64,000 nt of DNA from positions 62,001 through 126,000 of the forward strand of contig CALODS010000035.1 of assembly GCA_942492225.1 (NCBI GenBank). Reading direction: 5' to 3'. This DNA is from JAFGTX01 sp942492225 (lineage in GTDB: Bacteria > Bacillota > Clostridia > Peptostreptococcales > Acidaminobacteraceae). Below the pieces are notes generated by a model. That model was not told the origin of the DNA. It ran no database searches and worked only from the letters and a program-made list of their open reading frames with translations. Position numbers and translations under genes: made by a program. Of this stretch, positions 18,127-27,312 are shown piece by piece; the stretch's first letter is position 1, and the number at the start of each line of letters is the position of its first letter.

Positions 18127-18996
18127 TTAGACAATTTCGTTACGCTGTATTGCACGTTTTACTGATTTTAATGTGTTTTGAATCAGAATAGATATTGTTG
18201 TACTGCCAACACCACCAGGAACTGGCGTAATGTAACCCGCCACTTTCTCAGTAGACTCATAGTCGACATCACCAACGATTTTTCCATCTACATCATTGAT
18301 ACCCACATCTATAACAATGGCACCTTCTTTTATCATATCACCTGTTACAAAACCTGGTTTGCCTACAGCAGCAACAACTATATCCGCATTTTTTGTGTGG
18401 TGCAGTAAATCCTTTGTTCTTGAGTGGCAAATTGTAACCGTAGCATTTTTTTCTAATAATAGCATCGCTATTGGCTTACCGACAATATTACTACGGCCAA
18501 TAACAACTGCATTTTTCCCTGATAATTCTATGTCGTGATATTCAAGAATATGCATAATACCACCTGGTGTACATGGTAGATAAGTATCACCGCCTACAAC
18601 TAATCTTCCGGCATTAATTGGATTAAATCCATCTACATCTTTTCTATAATTTATTGTATTAAGAATCTTTGTATCATTGATTTGCTGTGGCAATGGCATC
18701 TGAACTAAAATTCCATGCACTTTGGAATTACTATTTAGGGCTTCAATAATAGAAACCAGTTCTTCTTCAGTGGTTTCTATCGGTAATTGTTTTATGTCCA
18801 AATCAAGATGTACCGCTTTACCATTTTTTTCAATCATTCGAACATATGCCATCGCTGAAGGATCATTCCCAAGGATAATAACCGTTAGATTTGGTATGAT
18901 GCCTTGTTCTTTCATTTCCAATATTTCTTTCTTTAGTTCATGCAATAAGGTTCTTGCAATTAATCGACCATTTATTACGACTGTTTCATGAGACAT
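18127..18996 (-). CDS. folD: FolD: methylenetetrahydrofolate dehydrogenase / methenyl-THF cyclohydrolase, catalytic Lys replaced
   Basis: FolD interconverts 5,10-methylene-THF, methenyl-THF and 10-formyl-THF. The start at 18996 is preferred because GAAAGG precedes it; an ATG 21 bases upstream lacks a ribosome site. The protein has 289 residues. Family motifs are present: ILVQMPLP, KDVDGFNPINAGRL, VIGRSNIVGKPIAMLLL, AVGKPGF, and TPVPGGVGSTT. The catalytic Tyr is Y51 in AYVRMIEKN, but the Lys four residues later (YxxxK) is Ile55. In the human enzyme that Lys is needed for cyclohydrolase activity. The protein may thus be dehydrogenase only. It is a single-gene unit downstream of the gcv terminator and fits one-carbon flow from glycine. 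Confidence 0.93.
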   Translation of the reverse strand: MSHETVVINGRLIARTLLHELKKEILEMKEQGIIPNLTVIILGNDPSAMAYVRMIEKNGKAVHLDLDIKQLPIETTEEELVSIIEALNSNSKVHGILVQMPLPQQINDTKILNTINYRKDVDGFNPINAGRLVVGGDTYLPCTPGGIMHILEYHDIELSGKNAVVIGRSNIVGKPIAMLLLEKNATVTICHSRTKDLLHHTKNADIVVAAVGKPGFVTGDMIKEGAIVIDVGINDVDGKIVGDVDYESTEKVAGYITPVPGGVGSTTISILIQNTLKSVKRAIQRNEIV

Positions 18997-19095
18997 TTCA
19001 TCACTGCCTTTCTCCATTCAAATATGTATATGAATACTACTGACTATCTCAACAGTTTACCATATTTATCTGACACTTTACATGTGTATATAGAA

Positions 19096-19126
19096 AAAAT
19101 GCTGTCAAGTTTTTTGACAGCATTTT
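19096..19126 (-). terminator. intrinsic terminator of the gcv operon
   Basis: AAAATGCTGTCAA and TTGACAGCATTTT (19096-19126) form a perfect stem with a loop of about five bases. It lies 38 bases beyond the gcvPB stop and before folD. Confidence 0.87.
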
Positions 19127-19163
19127 CATGGGATACTTTCATTTTTAAAAGATAAAATATATT

Positions 19164-20618
19164 TTATCTTTTATATTTTAAAATTAATTCTCTTGCTGCT
19201 TTCGCTTCATCAATACGGCCAATAATCGTATTATGTGGCGCCGATTTAAGCACTTCAGGTGTTTCTTTCGCTTCTTGAGCAATTTTTAACATTGCATCAA
19301 TAAAAGCATCAAGTGTTTCTTTACTTTCCGTTTCAGTTGGCTCAATCATTAATGCCTCGTCCACAATTAATGGGAAGTACACAGTTGGTGGATGATAGCC
19401 ATAATCTAATAGCCGTTTTGCAACATCTAGTGTTACAACGTCATGATTATCATTGTTCAGTCCACTAAGCACAAATTCATGCTTACACACTTTATCAATC
19501 GGTAATTTGTATGCTTCTTTAAGTTTATGCATCATATAGTTGGCATTAAGAACAGCAACTTCACTTACCTCTTTAAGACCATCTCTACCCATCGCTTGAA
19601 TATAAGTATAGGCACGGACTAAAATACCATAGTTTCCGTAGAATCCTTTTACTTTACCAATTGTTTGCGGGCGATCATAATCTAAGAAATAGCCTTGATC
19701 ATTTTTTTCTACCACTGGCACAGGAAGGAATGGTACAAGTCGTTCACTTACACCAACTGGACCAGCACCTGGGCCACCACCACCATGAGGTGTTGACATC
19801 GTTTTGTGTAAATTATAATGCATTACATCAAAACCCATGTCACCAGGACGGCACTTACTCATAATCGCATTCATGTTTGCACCATCATAATAAAGTAAGC
19901 CACCAGCTTCATGAACAAGTCTTGAAATTTCTAATATGCCTGTCTCAAATAACCCAAGTGTTGAAGGATTCGTTAACATTAATCCTGCAACTTCATCATT
20001 AAGTGCTGCTTTTAATGCATCTAAATCTACACTGCCATCAGGATTTGATGCAATTTCTACAATATCAAATCCAGCAACTGCCGCAGATGCAGGATTCGTT
20101 CCGTGGGCAGAATCAGGTACTATTATTTTTGTTCGCTTCATATCATTTTTACTATCATGATATGCTTTAATTAGCATCAGTCCTACCATTTCCCCCTGTG
20201 ATCCAGCCGCAGGTTGAAGTGTTGTTCTCGCAAACCCAGAAATTTCCGAAAGTTTATCTGCTAAATCATACATTAGCTCTAAACTTCCCTGTACCGTTTC
20301 TACTGGTTGATATGGATGAACATTCTTCGAAAATGGTAGTGCTGCATTGTCTTCATTCATTTTAGGATTGTATTTCATCGTACAAGAGCCTAGTGGATAA
20401 AACCCAGTTTCTACACCATAATTTTTAAGAGAAAGTGCAGTATAATGTCTAATCAAATCCATTTCACTGACTTCTGGAAAATCTAATGTTTCTTCTCTAA
20501 GAAAATCTGATGGAATAATTGATGATAATTCAACTTCTTCTACATCACACTTTGGAAGTTTATAACCCAATCTACCAGGTTTAGAAACTTCAAAAATTAA
20601 CTTATCATAATCCTTCAT
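19164..20618 (-). CDS. gcvPB: glycine dehydrogenase (decarboxylating) subunit 2, P protein
   Basis: The P protein decarboxylates glycine and passes the aminomethyl group to lipoyl GcvH. In this genome it is split into two subunits, and this one carries the PLP lysine (HYNLHKTMSTPHGGGGPGAG). Its 484 residues and opening (KLIFEVSKPGRLGYKLP) match the family. The C-terminal DGYHPPTVYFP-type block is present as YGYHPPTVYFPLIVDEALMIEPT-like sequence. The ATG overlaps the gcvPA stop by one base (TAATG), indicating translational coupling. It is the last gene of the riboswitch-controlled operon. Confidence 0.96.
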   Translation of the reverse strand: MKDYDKLIFEVSKPGRLGYKLPKCDVEEVELSSIIPSDFLREETLDFPEVSEMDLIRHYTALSLKNYGVETGFYPLGSCTMKYNPKMNEDNAALPFSKNVHPYQPVETVQGSLELMYDLADKLSEISGFARTTLQPAAGSQGEMVGLMLIKAYHDSKNDMKRTKIIVPDSAHGTNPASAAVAGFDIVEIASNPDGSVDLDALKAALNDEVAGLMLTNPSTLGLFETGILEISRLVHEAGGLLYYDGANMNAIMSKCRPGDMGFDVMHYNLHKTMSTPHGGGGPGAGPVGVSERLVPFLPVPVVEKNDQGYFLDYDRPQTIGKVKGFYGNYGILVRAYTYIQAMGRDGLKEVSEVAVLNANYMMHKLKEAYKLPIDKVCKHEFVLSGLNNDNHDVVTLDVAKRLLDYGYHPPTVYFPLIVDEALMIEPTETESKETLDAFIDAMLKIAQEAKETPEVLKSAPHNTIIGRIDEAKAARELILKYKR

Positions 20619-21955
20619 TAGATCACCTCCATTACTGACACTAAGTGGTCAATTTCTTCCTTTGTTCTCTTTTCAGTGAAACAAAGAAGAGATGTATTCT
20701 CTAACTTATTATCTTTTAAATCGTAGCCACCTAATATACCTTCTTCAAGTAATTTTTTGTTTACCGTTTCTATAGATACATTCCCAACGAGTGCGAATTC
20801 CTTAAAGAATGGTTTATCAAATGCTAATTTATATTTTCCTGTTGCAGTTAATTGTTTGGCCGCATAATGACTCTTCGCTAAACACTGTTTTGCAACTTCC
20901 TTCATGCCCTCTTTCCCCATGAGTGACATATAGATTGTAGATCGTAGTGCAATTAGTCCTTGATTTGAACAAATATTAGAATTTGCTTTATAGCGTCTAA
21001 TATGTTGTTCTCTTGCTTGTAGCGTGAGTACGAAGGCTCGTTGACCCCTTGAATCAATACTTTCACCACAAATTCTGCCAGGCATTTTTCTCACTAACTT
21101 TTCTTTTGACGCAAAAAATCCAAGGTATGGGCCACCAAATTGAAGATCATTTCCAAGGCCTTGTCCCTCACCAACTACAATATCAAATCCTTGTTTTCCT
21201 GGTGCTTCTAAGATAGATAGTGCTAAAGGATCTACATAATTAATTGCCAATGCTTTTTTTGCATGAGCAACTTCTACACTCTTCTTTGCATCCTCTATAA
21301 CGCCAAAAAAGTTTGGATTTTGAACAATTACGCCTGCAGTCGCATCATCAACTAATTCAGCAAGTACATTATAATCTGTTTCGCCATCTTTCATTGGAGC
21401 TATAACAAGTTCAATATCTCTATGACGTAAATATGATTTTAAGATGGTAATCACTTCAGGATGTACAGTTTCTGACACTACTATTTTATTTTTCTTTTTA
21501 CCAGCAGCCACAGCCATAATAGCTGCTTCCGCGCAAGCTGTTGGTCCATCGTACATAGAGGCATTAGCAACTTCCATTCCTGTTAGTTCTGCAATCAACG
21601 ATTGAAATTCAAAAATTACGGTAAGTGTTCCTTGGCTAATTTCAGGTTGATATGGCGTATAAGCCGTTGCAAATTCTTGTCTCGATGACAAGTGATTTAC
21701 TACTGTTGGAACGTAATGGTCGTAAGCACCCGCTCCTAAAAAACACGTTAAATCATCTGTGCTCTTATTTTTACCTAACGTTTTATTCATTAAACTTGAA
21801 ACTTCTAACTCAGATTTTGCTTCATCTAATGCTAAATCTCTACCCAGTCTTACTTCTTTTGGAATATCTACAAATAGTGCTTCAATATCTGCTGCACCAA
21901 TAGACTCAAGCATTTCTTTTTTGTCCTCTTTAGTACTCGGGATAAATCTATGCAT
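20618..21955 (-). CDS. gcvPA: glycine dehydrogenase (decarboxylating) subunit 1, P protein
   Basis: N-terminal half of the P protein, 445 residues, which pairs with GcvPB to form the active decarboxylase. It starts MHRFIPSTKEDKKEMLE, and the family blocks CFLGAGAYDHYVP, YTPYQPEISQGTL, NASMYDGPTACAEA and RICGESIDSRGQRAFVLTLQ (region) are present. There is no PLP lysine, as expected for subunit 1. It lies about 50 bases after gcvH and overlaps gcvPB by one base. The operon lacks gcvL (lipoamide dehydrogenase) in this window, so that component must be encoded elsewhere. Confidence 0.96.
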   Translation of the reverse strand: MHRFIPSTKEDKKEMLESIGAADIEALFVDIPKEVRLGRDLALDEAKSELEVSSLMNKTLGKNKSTDDLTCFLGAGAYDHYVPTVVNHLSSRQEFATAYTPYQPEISQGTLTVIFEFQSLIAELTGMEVANASMYDGPTACAEAAIMAVAAGKKKNKIVVSETVHPEVITILKSYLRHRDIELVIAPMKDGETDYNVLAELVDDATAGVIVQNPNFFGVIEDAKKSVEVAHAKKALAINYVDPLALSILEAPGKQGFDIVVGEGQGLGNDLQFGGPYLGFFASKEKLVRKMPGRICGESIDSRGQRAFVLTLQAREQHIRRYKANSNICSNQGLIALRSTIYMSLMGKEGMKEVAKQCLAKSHYAAKQLTATGKYKLAFDKPFFKEFALVGNVSIETVNKKLLEEGILGGYDLKDNKLENTSLLCFTEKRTKEEIDHLVSVMEVI

Positions 21956-22005
21956 AGTCTCCCTCCTTACACACTCTCGCTGTGATTACCTTTTAAGTTT
22001 TTTAT

Positions 22006-22383
22006 TTATGCTTCACAAAAAGTTTTATATGCTTCTGCATCCATCAATCCATCTAATTCTGATGCATCAGATAATTCAATTTCAAACATCCAAGCTGCAT
22101 AAGGATCTGCATTGACTGATTCCGGTGCATCTTCCAATTCTTCATTAACTGCTGTAACCGTTCCTGATAAAGGTGTAAATGAATCTGATGCCGCTTTAAC
22201 TGATTCGATAACACCAAATACATCGCCTTTTGCTAGTTCATCATCTTCTTCTGGCAATTCAACATACACGATATCACCAAGTTCATGTTGTGCATGATCT
22301 GTAATACCAATTTTTGCTTTGTTTCCTTCAACTTTCACCCATTCATGATCTTCTGTGTACAATAATCCTTCTACTAATTTCAT
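22006..22383 (-). CDS. gcvH: glycine cleavage system H protein
   Basis: A 125-residue lipoyl carrier that shuttles the aminomethyl group between P, T and L proteins. The lipoyl-lysine motif is GVIESVKAASDSFTPLSG, and the N-terminus LLYTEDHEWVKVEG is typical. The start at 22383 is chosen because GGGAGG lies before it and the family begins here; a start 15 bases upstream lacks a ribosome site. The gene sits between gcvT (76 bases away) and gcvPA (about 50 bases away), the usual clostridial order. Confidence 0.96.
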   Translation of the reverse strand: MKLVEGLLYTEDHEWVKVEGNKAKIGITDHAQHELGDIVYVELPEEDDELAKGDVFGVIESVKAASDSFTPLSGTVTAVNEELEDAPESVNADPYAAWMFEIELSDASELDGLMDAEAYKTFCEA

Positions 22384-22459
22384 AATAAAACCTCCCACTG
22401 GTTTGTAATTTTTTTATCCTATTGGATTATGTTAAAGCAACGCTCAATGATTGTCACTT

Positions 22460-23566
22460 TTACTTCTTATAATTTTTTTGTAAAAAACGTTTGCTAATAA
22501 TTTGCGCTTTTGCTGTTTTTTTACGTACTTGAATTTCTAATTCAGTCCCCATCTCAGCATAATCTGCATCAATTAAGGCAAGTCCAATCGTTTTCCCAAC
22601 TGTTGGTGCTTGATAGCCAGTTGTTACATGACCTATTACTTGACCATCTTTCAAAACAGGATATTCATGTCTTGGAATACCTTTATCTAACATTTCAAAC
22701 CCTACAACTTTCTTTTTCAATCCTGATTCTTTTTGTTTTGCTAAAGCATCTTTACCAATAAAGTTCTCTTTGCCTAATTTGACAAACATTCCGATACCCG
22801 CTTCAAGTGGTGAAATATCTTTGCCTAATTCATTGCCATACAAAGGTAATGTTGCTTCAAATCTTAGCGTGTCTCTTGCACCAAGTCCTGCTGGTTTAAG
22901 ACCTAGGGCTTCCCCTACTTTGAAAAGTTCATCCCATACAGTTGTAATTTGATCATTCGTTGTATAAACTTCAAATCCATCTTCTCCTGTATAGCCTGTC
23001 CTAGAGACTAAACACTCAACACCAGCCACTTGAACCTGCTCTTTAAAAAAGAAGAATGGAATGTCATTCAAATCTAGTGCACATATTTTTTGTAAAATTT
23101 CTTGTGCTTTAGGACCTTGAACAGCAATTTCTGAAATTGAGTCTGAGATGTTATTTAAAGTTACATCAAAAGCCTTACTATTTTCTGTCATCCATGCAAC
23201 ATCTTTATCAATATTGGCTGCATTAATTACAAGTAAGAAATCTTCATTGTTACGCTTATAAACAAGTAAATCATCTACTGTACCACCATCTGGATAACAC
23301 ATTGCACAGTAACAAATTTGTCCATCAACAATTGCATCCACATCGTTGGTTACTAAATTTTGAACAAAATCTCTTGCCCCTTTACCCTTAACATCTACTT
23401 CTCCCATATGGGAAACATCAAATACCCCTGCTTCTGTTCTTACCGCAGTATGTTCAGCAACTAACCCTTCATACTGAATTGGAAGTGCCCAACCTGCAAA
23501 ATCAACGATTTTACCACCGCTTGCTACATGTCTATCATATAGTGCAGTTTTTCTTGCTTCGCTCAT
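22460..23566 (-). CDS. gcvT: glycine cleavage system T protein (aminomethyltransferase)
   Basis: GcvT moves the methylene unit from aminomethyl-GcvH to tetrahydrofolate, releasing ammonia. The start at 23566 follows GAAAGGAGG and gives 368 residues beginning MSEARKTALYDRHVASGGK. Characteristic blocks are VDFAGWALPIQYEG, GVFDVSHMGEVDVKG, GYTGEDGFEVY and AGLGARDTLRFEATLPLYG. A start 69 bases upstream lacks a ribosome site and adds an unrelated stretch. It is the first gene of gcvT-H-PA-PB and is governed by the riboswitch-terminator unit just upstream. Confidence 0.96.
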   Translation of the reverse strand: MSEARKTALYDRHVASGGKIVDFAGWALPIQYEGLVAEHTAVRTEAGVFDVSHMGEVDVKGKGARDFVQNLVTNDVDAIVDGQICYCAMCYPDGGTVDDLLVYKRNNEDFLLVINAANIDKDVAWMTENSKAFDVTLNNISDSISEIAVQGPKAQEILQKICALDLNDIPFFFFKEQVQVAGVECLVSRTGYTGEDGFEVYTTNDQITTVWDELFKVGEALGLKPAGLGARDTLRFEATLPLYGNELGKDISPLEAGIGMFVKLGKENFIGKDALAKQKESGLKKKVVGFEMLDKGIPRHEYPVLKDGQVIGHVTTGYQAPTVGKTIGLALIDADYAEMGTELEIQVRKKTAKAQIISKRFLQKNYKK

Positions 23567-23742
23567 GTGATTCCTCCTTTCAAAGTCCTTGAAGAAAAAC
23601 GTCTTCCACAAACATATATACTCATTTTTCAACATTTCACACTACTTTTATACTTTATCTATAAAGTTTTTTAGTGCAAAGACAAATTAAAAAATGTACC
23701 ATATCATCTGCAAAACATGCTTTTCAGCCTATTTTTATGTAC

Positions 23743-23773
23743 AAAAAAAGATATATAGGTTGACCTATATATC
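23743..23773 (-). terminator. regulatory intrinsic terminator downstream of the glycine aptamer
   Basis: GATATATAGGT (23750-23760) and ACCTATATATC (23763-23773) form an 11-base-pair stem with a two-base spacer; the real loop is probably four to six bases. The A7 run at 23743-23749 is the U-tract. It lies between aptamer and gcvT, where an expression platform is expected. Confidence 0.88.
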
Positions 23774-23814
23774 CCTGTAATCATGAGTCATTATGTAGCA
23801 CAGTTGTGTACATG

Positions 23815-23935
23815 ATGTTTCAGAGTCCCATCCAAGTTCGTTATCTTTGCCTGAAAGTTTCTAATTGAACTGTCACATTCAACTATTGCATCTTCGGCCA
23901 ATCATTTGATTTGTCTCACGAACTATTCATCTGGT
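23815..23935 (-). promoter_or_regulatory. glycine riboswitch aptamer controlling the gcv operon
   Basis: Minus-strand sequence contains, in order, CGTGAGAC, GGCCGAAGATGCAA, AACTTTCAGGCAAAGATAACG and GGGACTCTG. These match the conserved core of the gcvT glycine riboswitch (GCCGAAG..GCAA and TTTCAGGCAAA..GGACTCTG). UGAGA can pair with UUUCA as in known aptamers. Only one complete aptamer is visible; a short hairpin (GTACACA/TGTGcTAC) follows, as in singlet types. With the downstream terminator this should be a glycine-ON switch. Exact ends are approximate. Confidence 0.87.
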
Positions 23936-23952
23936 TATTCGATATTAACCAT

Positions 23953-23981
23953 ATTTTATAATATGTTTTGAAAGAACGCAA
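23953..23981 (-). promoter_or_regulatory. probable promoter of the gcv riboswitch transcript
   Basis: Minus strand TTGCGT (23981-23976) and TAAAAT (23958-23953) are 17 bases apart, just upstream of the aptamer. TATAAA, shifted by two bases, is an alternative -10. The -35 is imperfect. Confidence 0.5.
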
Positions 23982-24040
23982 TAATTGTTATCGTTTTAAC
24001 ATTATTTAAATTTTTTAAAAATTAAATTGAGCTATAGATA

Positions 24041-24079
24041 AAAATAGCCAAGAATAAACAAATGATATTCTTGGCATTT
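24041..24079 (-). terminator. intrinsic terminator of the RDD-family gene
   Basis: GCCAAGAAT (24047-24055) pairs with ATTCTTGGC (24067-24075) around an 11-base loop. The A-rich stretch at 24041-24044 gives a short U-tract on the minus strand. Confidence 0.75.
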
Positions 24080-24096
24080 TATTTCTTTATATATTG

Positions 24097-24543
24097 CTAG
24101 TACCCATGAATAAATTCATCTTCAATTCTATCTCGAATTGGTTTCTTTTGATTGATTACTACATCATTAAATATTTTATCGTGCCATCCTTGACGATCTC
24201 TATCGATAAAAATCCAAATAAACCCCATATTAAGCACTGAAAATGAGACGAGCATACCAATGGTTTGTCGTAAAAACATTTTTTTAAAATCTAATGGTTT
24301 CATGGTGTTTTGGTCAACAACCGTTAATTGAAAATATGATTTCCCAAACGATGTGCCAACAGCCCAGTAAGACATCTTTGTGGCAACTAATGCCATATTT
24401 ATACCAAAAAATATCCATCCCGAAGATTCTCTGGTATAACTGCTATATGAAATTGAAAAAATAAACACCACTAAATTGAGTATGTTATCGATCATAAATG
24501 CGGCAAGCCGTTTTCTGGCTGACGCGATTTCATATTTCATCAA
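24097..24543 (-). CDS. RDD family membrane protein
   Basis: A 148-residue integral membrane protein. The family's Arg and two Asp signature is spread as RKRLAAFMIDNI in the first membrane segment and FIDRDRQGWHDK near the last one. Four hydrophobic segments are seen (NLVVFIFSIS, IFFGINMALVA, AVGTSFGKSYF-flanked, GMLVSFSVLNMGFIWIF). The C-terminal WHDKIFNDVVI is characteristic. RDD proteins are mostly uncharacterised; some act in ion or envelope stress tolerance. It is a single gene after the pot operon, separated from potD by its own upstream spacing of 76 bases. Two adjacent ATGs make the start uncertain by one codon. Confidence 0.85.
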   Translation of the reverse strand: MMKYEIASARKRLAAFMIDNILNLVVFIFSISYSSYTRESSGWIFFGINMALVATKMSYWAVGTSFGKSYFQLTVVDQNTMKPLDFKKMFLRQTIGMLVSFSVLNMGFIWIFIDRDRQGWHDKIFNDVVINQKKPIRDRIEDEFIHGY

Positions 24544-24619
24544 AGATACGCCTCCATCCCTTTATAGCTAGTATAAAGGAAATAAATTAACTATCCGTAG
24601 ATAAGTTCTTAAATTTTTA

Positions 24620-25660
24620 TTAATTCGCTTTAATTTCTACCCACGCTTTATTGTATTCTTCAACAAATGTACCTGGATCCATAAACACTTCACAGTGATC
24701 TAATTCTTCATCCGTTGGGTAAGCATATGGAATAGATTTAAGTTCATCACTTAATTGATCCATTGCCGTTACGTTTGGTGTTGAGTATTGAACATACTCT
24801 ACATTCTTTAATGCCACTTCTGGGCGTGACATATAATCAATAAATAATTTGGCTTCTTCAACATGTTCGGCACCTTTTGGAATAACCATTGCATCAAACC
24901 ACATATTAGAACCTTCTTGAGGCACTGAATAACCGAATTTATCTAGTCCACCCTCCAAAAGAATTTGGAATGCATCACCTGAATAATCTACACCTATTGC
25001 TGCTTCTCCAGAGAGCATTAAATCTTTAATATTGTCCGTTACGTAAGCCAATACTAATTTCTTTTGATCAATTAACAATTGTTTTGCTTCTTCTAATTCT
25101 TTTGGATCTGTTGAGTTTAGTGAATATCCTAATTTCTTATAAGCGATTGCAAGTGAGTCTCTTTGAGAATCATACATAAGGATTTGTCCACTGTATTTTT
25201 CGTCAAATAAAACATTCCAGCTCATTGCATCTGCTTCATCAACCATTTCTTTATTATAAACAAGACCAACCGTTCCCCAAAGATAAGGTACTGAATATTT
25301 ATTATCTACATCATAAGAAAGACCTTTGAACTTCTCTCCAACGTGCTTATAATTTTCAAGAGAAGCGGTATCGAATTCTATCAACATATCTTCGTTTATC
25401 ATTTTCTCGATCATGTAATCAGATGGAAATGCTACATCATAATTCGTTCCACCTTGTTTAATTTTTACATACATGTCTTCGTTTGAAGCAAACATTTCGT
25501 AATTCACTTTAATGTTATATTCTTTTTCAAAATCTTTTAAAATAGACTCATCAATATAATCGCCCCAGTTATAGACATTTAATACCACTTGCTTATCTCC
25601 ACAAGCTGTTGCTGTGAATAATAATAGTCCTGTAATCATTAATAATAGTATTTTTTTCAT
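24620..25660 (-). CDS. potD: spermidine/putrescine ABC transporter substrate-binding lipoprotein
   Basis: The extracellular binding protein of the polyamine importer. The lipoprotein signal is MKKILLLMITGLLLFTATAC with the cysteine at residue 20. The mature domain starts LNVYNWGDYIDESILKDFE, the typical PotD/PotF opening, and includes YDVAFPSDYMIEKM and VPYLWGTVGLVYNKE. It has 346 residues. It follows potC directly, with one base between potC's end and its start region, and closes the regulator-potABCD operon. Spermidine and putrescine preference cannot be distinguished by eye. Confidence 0.94.
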   Translation of the reverse strand: MKKILLLMITGLLLFTATACGDKQVVLNVYNWGDYIDESILKDFEKEYNIKVNYEMFASNEDMYVKIKQGGTNYDVAFPSDYMIEKMINEDMLIEFDTASLENYKHVGEKFKGLSYDVDNKYSVPYLWGTVGLVYNKEMVDEADAMSWNVLFDEKYSGQILMYDSQRDSLAIAYKKLGYSLNSTDPKELEEAKQLLIDQKKLVLAYVTDNIKDLMLSGEAAIGVDYSGDAFQILLEGGLDKFGYSVPQEGSNMWFDAMVIPKGAEHVEEAKLFIDYMSRPEVALKNVEYVQYSTPNVTAMDQLSDELKSIPYAYPTDEELDHCEVFMDPGTFVEEYNKAWVEIKAN

Positions 25661-26485
25661 TTACAAGTCACTCTCCTTAATTCTATAATTCTTCTTTGAA
25701 TCCTTACCCTGTCGCTTATTTACAATAAGTAGCAGAAGAAGCACACTAACAAACATCAGTGTTGATAACGCATTTATTTTAGGGTTCAGTCCTCTTCTAG
25801 CCATTGAATAAATAGTAATAGATAGATTAGTAACCCCATTTCCCGTTGTAAAGAAACTAATGACAAAATCGTCAACCGACATAGTGAACGCTATAAGCGC
25901 ACCTGTAATAATGCCAGGTGATATTTCTGGTATGATTACTTTTCTAAATGCATACCATGGTGTTGCGCCAAGATCCATAGCTGCTTCTAAGATATCTTTA
26001 GGCATTTGTTTTAATTTTGGCAACACAGATAAAATAACATATGGAATATTAAAGGTTATATGAGCAATCAACATCGTCATAAATCCTAACTGCGCTTTGA
26101 AAAATACAAACAAAGCCATCATAGAAACCCCTGTTACGATATCTGGATTTAGTAGTGGCAAATTATTTATATTTAATATTAATTGTCTTTTTAAGGGCTT
26201 CATATTATGAATACCAATAGCAGCGAAAGTTCCTATTATTGTTGCAATAGATGATGAAAGAATCGCTACTGCCACCGTGTAATAAAAAGACTTCATAATG
26301 GCACGATCTTGAAATAATTTAATATACCAATCAAAAGTAAATCCATCCCACTGCGTTGCATATTTAGATGAATTAAATGAAAATACAATCAATACCACAA
26401 TAGGTGCATATAAAAAGATAAAAATAAGTAGTGTATAAAAATTCTTAATAAAATTTTTGAACAGTGTTCGGAAAGAATTTACCAT
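25661..26485 (-). CDS. potC: spermidine/putrescine ABC transporter permease PotC
   Basis: Inner-membrane permease of 274 residues with six hydrophobic segments, starting NFYTLLIFIFLYAPIVVLIV. The EAA loop that contacts the ATPase reads EAAMDLGATPWYAFRKVIIP. The second half carries GALIAFTMSVDDFVISFF, which is diagnostic of PotC/PotI. Its ATG overlaps the end of potB by seven bases, indicating coupled translation. It forms the channel together with PotB. Confidence 0.94.
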   Translation of the reverse strand: MVNSFRTLFKNFIKNFYTLLIFIFLYAPIVVLIVFSFNSSKYATQWDGFTFDWYIKLFQDRAIMKSFYYTVAVAILSSSIATIIGTFAAIGIHNMKPLKRQLILNINNLPLLNPDIVTGVSMMALFVFFKAQLGFMTMLIAHITFNIPYVILSVLPKLKQMPKDILEAAMDLGATPWYAFRKVIIPEISPGIITGALIAFTMSVDDFVISFFTTGNGVTNLSITIYSMARRGLNPKINALSTLMFVSVLLLLLIVNKRQGKDSKKNYRIKESDL

Positions 26486-27312
26486 AAGTTCATCTCTCCT
26501 TCCTTATCTGTATCATAACGTTTCATAATCCCCATCGATATTAAAATGAAAATCATCAATACCACTGATATCGCTGAACCAAAGTTCCAATTGTTTACAC
26601 TAAGAAATTGTTGTTCTACCAAGTTACCAATGAGGACACTACGACCGCCCCCAAGTAATGAAGAAATAACAAATGTACTTACTGCAGGCATAAAGACCAT
26701 GGTAATGCCTGACATAACACCAGGAATACTCAACGGAATAATAATTTTTCTCAAAACGGTTTGATCATCCGCACCTAAATCACCTGCCGCTTCTACAATA
26801 CTTTTATCTATTTTAGAAAGAACGGTGTAAATAGGCAATACCATAAAAGGTAAAAAATTATAAACCATACCAAGTAAAACGGCACCATCTGTAAACAATA
26901 AGTTTATCGTTGGCAAGCCAAGAAATTCTAAAAACATATTAAGAAATCCATTTTTTTTCAATATTGCCATCCAAGCATAAGTCCTTAGTAAAAAATTCAT
27001 CCACATTGGTAAAATTAATAACAATGCCATAATTTTTTGACGCTTGGGCGCCATATTCGCAATGATATAAGCAATTGGATACCCCAGAAGCAAACAAAGT
27101 ATGGTTGCTTCTATTGCAAGTTTTACGGATTTCACAAAAACACCTAAATATAACGGTTGTACAAATGTTTTATACCCTTCTACAGAGAATAGTAATTGTC
27201 CCGTTTCAGGTGATGTTTTTACAAAACTATAATAAATTACCAATAATAATGGAAACACTATAAAAATAGTACTCCACAAGACATAAGGGTGGCCACTATA
27301 TTTTTTAAGCAT
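26479..27312 (-). CDS. potB: spermidine/putrescine ABC transporter permease PotB
   Basis: Partner permease of 277 residues with six hydrophobic segments, starting VLWSTIFIVFPLLLVIYYSF. The EAA loop is EAAGDLGADDQTVLRKIIIP. PotB-typical sequence occurs at MWMNFLLRTYAWMAIL and FMPAVSTFVISSLLGGG. Its start overlaps the end of potA and its end overlaps potC. Together with PotC it makes the polyamine-translocating pore. Confidence 0.94.
   Translation of the reverse strand: MLKKYSGHPYVLWSTIFIVFPLLLVIYYSFVKTSPETGQLLFSVEGYKTFVQPLYLGVFVKSVKLAIEATILCLLLGYPIAYIIANMAPKRQKIMALLLILPMWMNFLLRTYAWMAILKKNGFLNMFLEFLGLPTINLLFTDGAVLLGMVYNFLPFMVLPIYTVLSKIDKSIVEAAGDLGADDQTVLRKIIIPLSIPGVMSGITMVFMPAVSTFVISSLLGGGRSVLIGNLVEQQFLSVNNWNFGSAISVVLMIFILISMGIMKRYDTDKEGEMNLW

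Noticed and set aside
22112..22297. Ser-rich plus-strand frame over gcvH, and similar frames over gcvPA and the polyamine genes
   Set aside because: They mirror codon bias of the genes beneath and have no ribosome sites.
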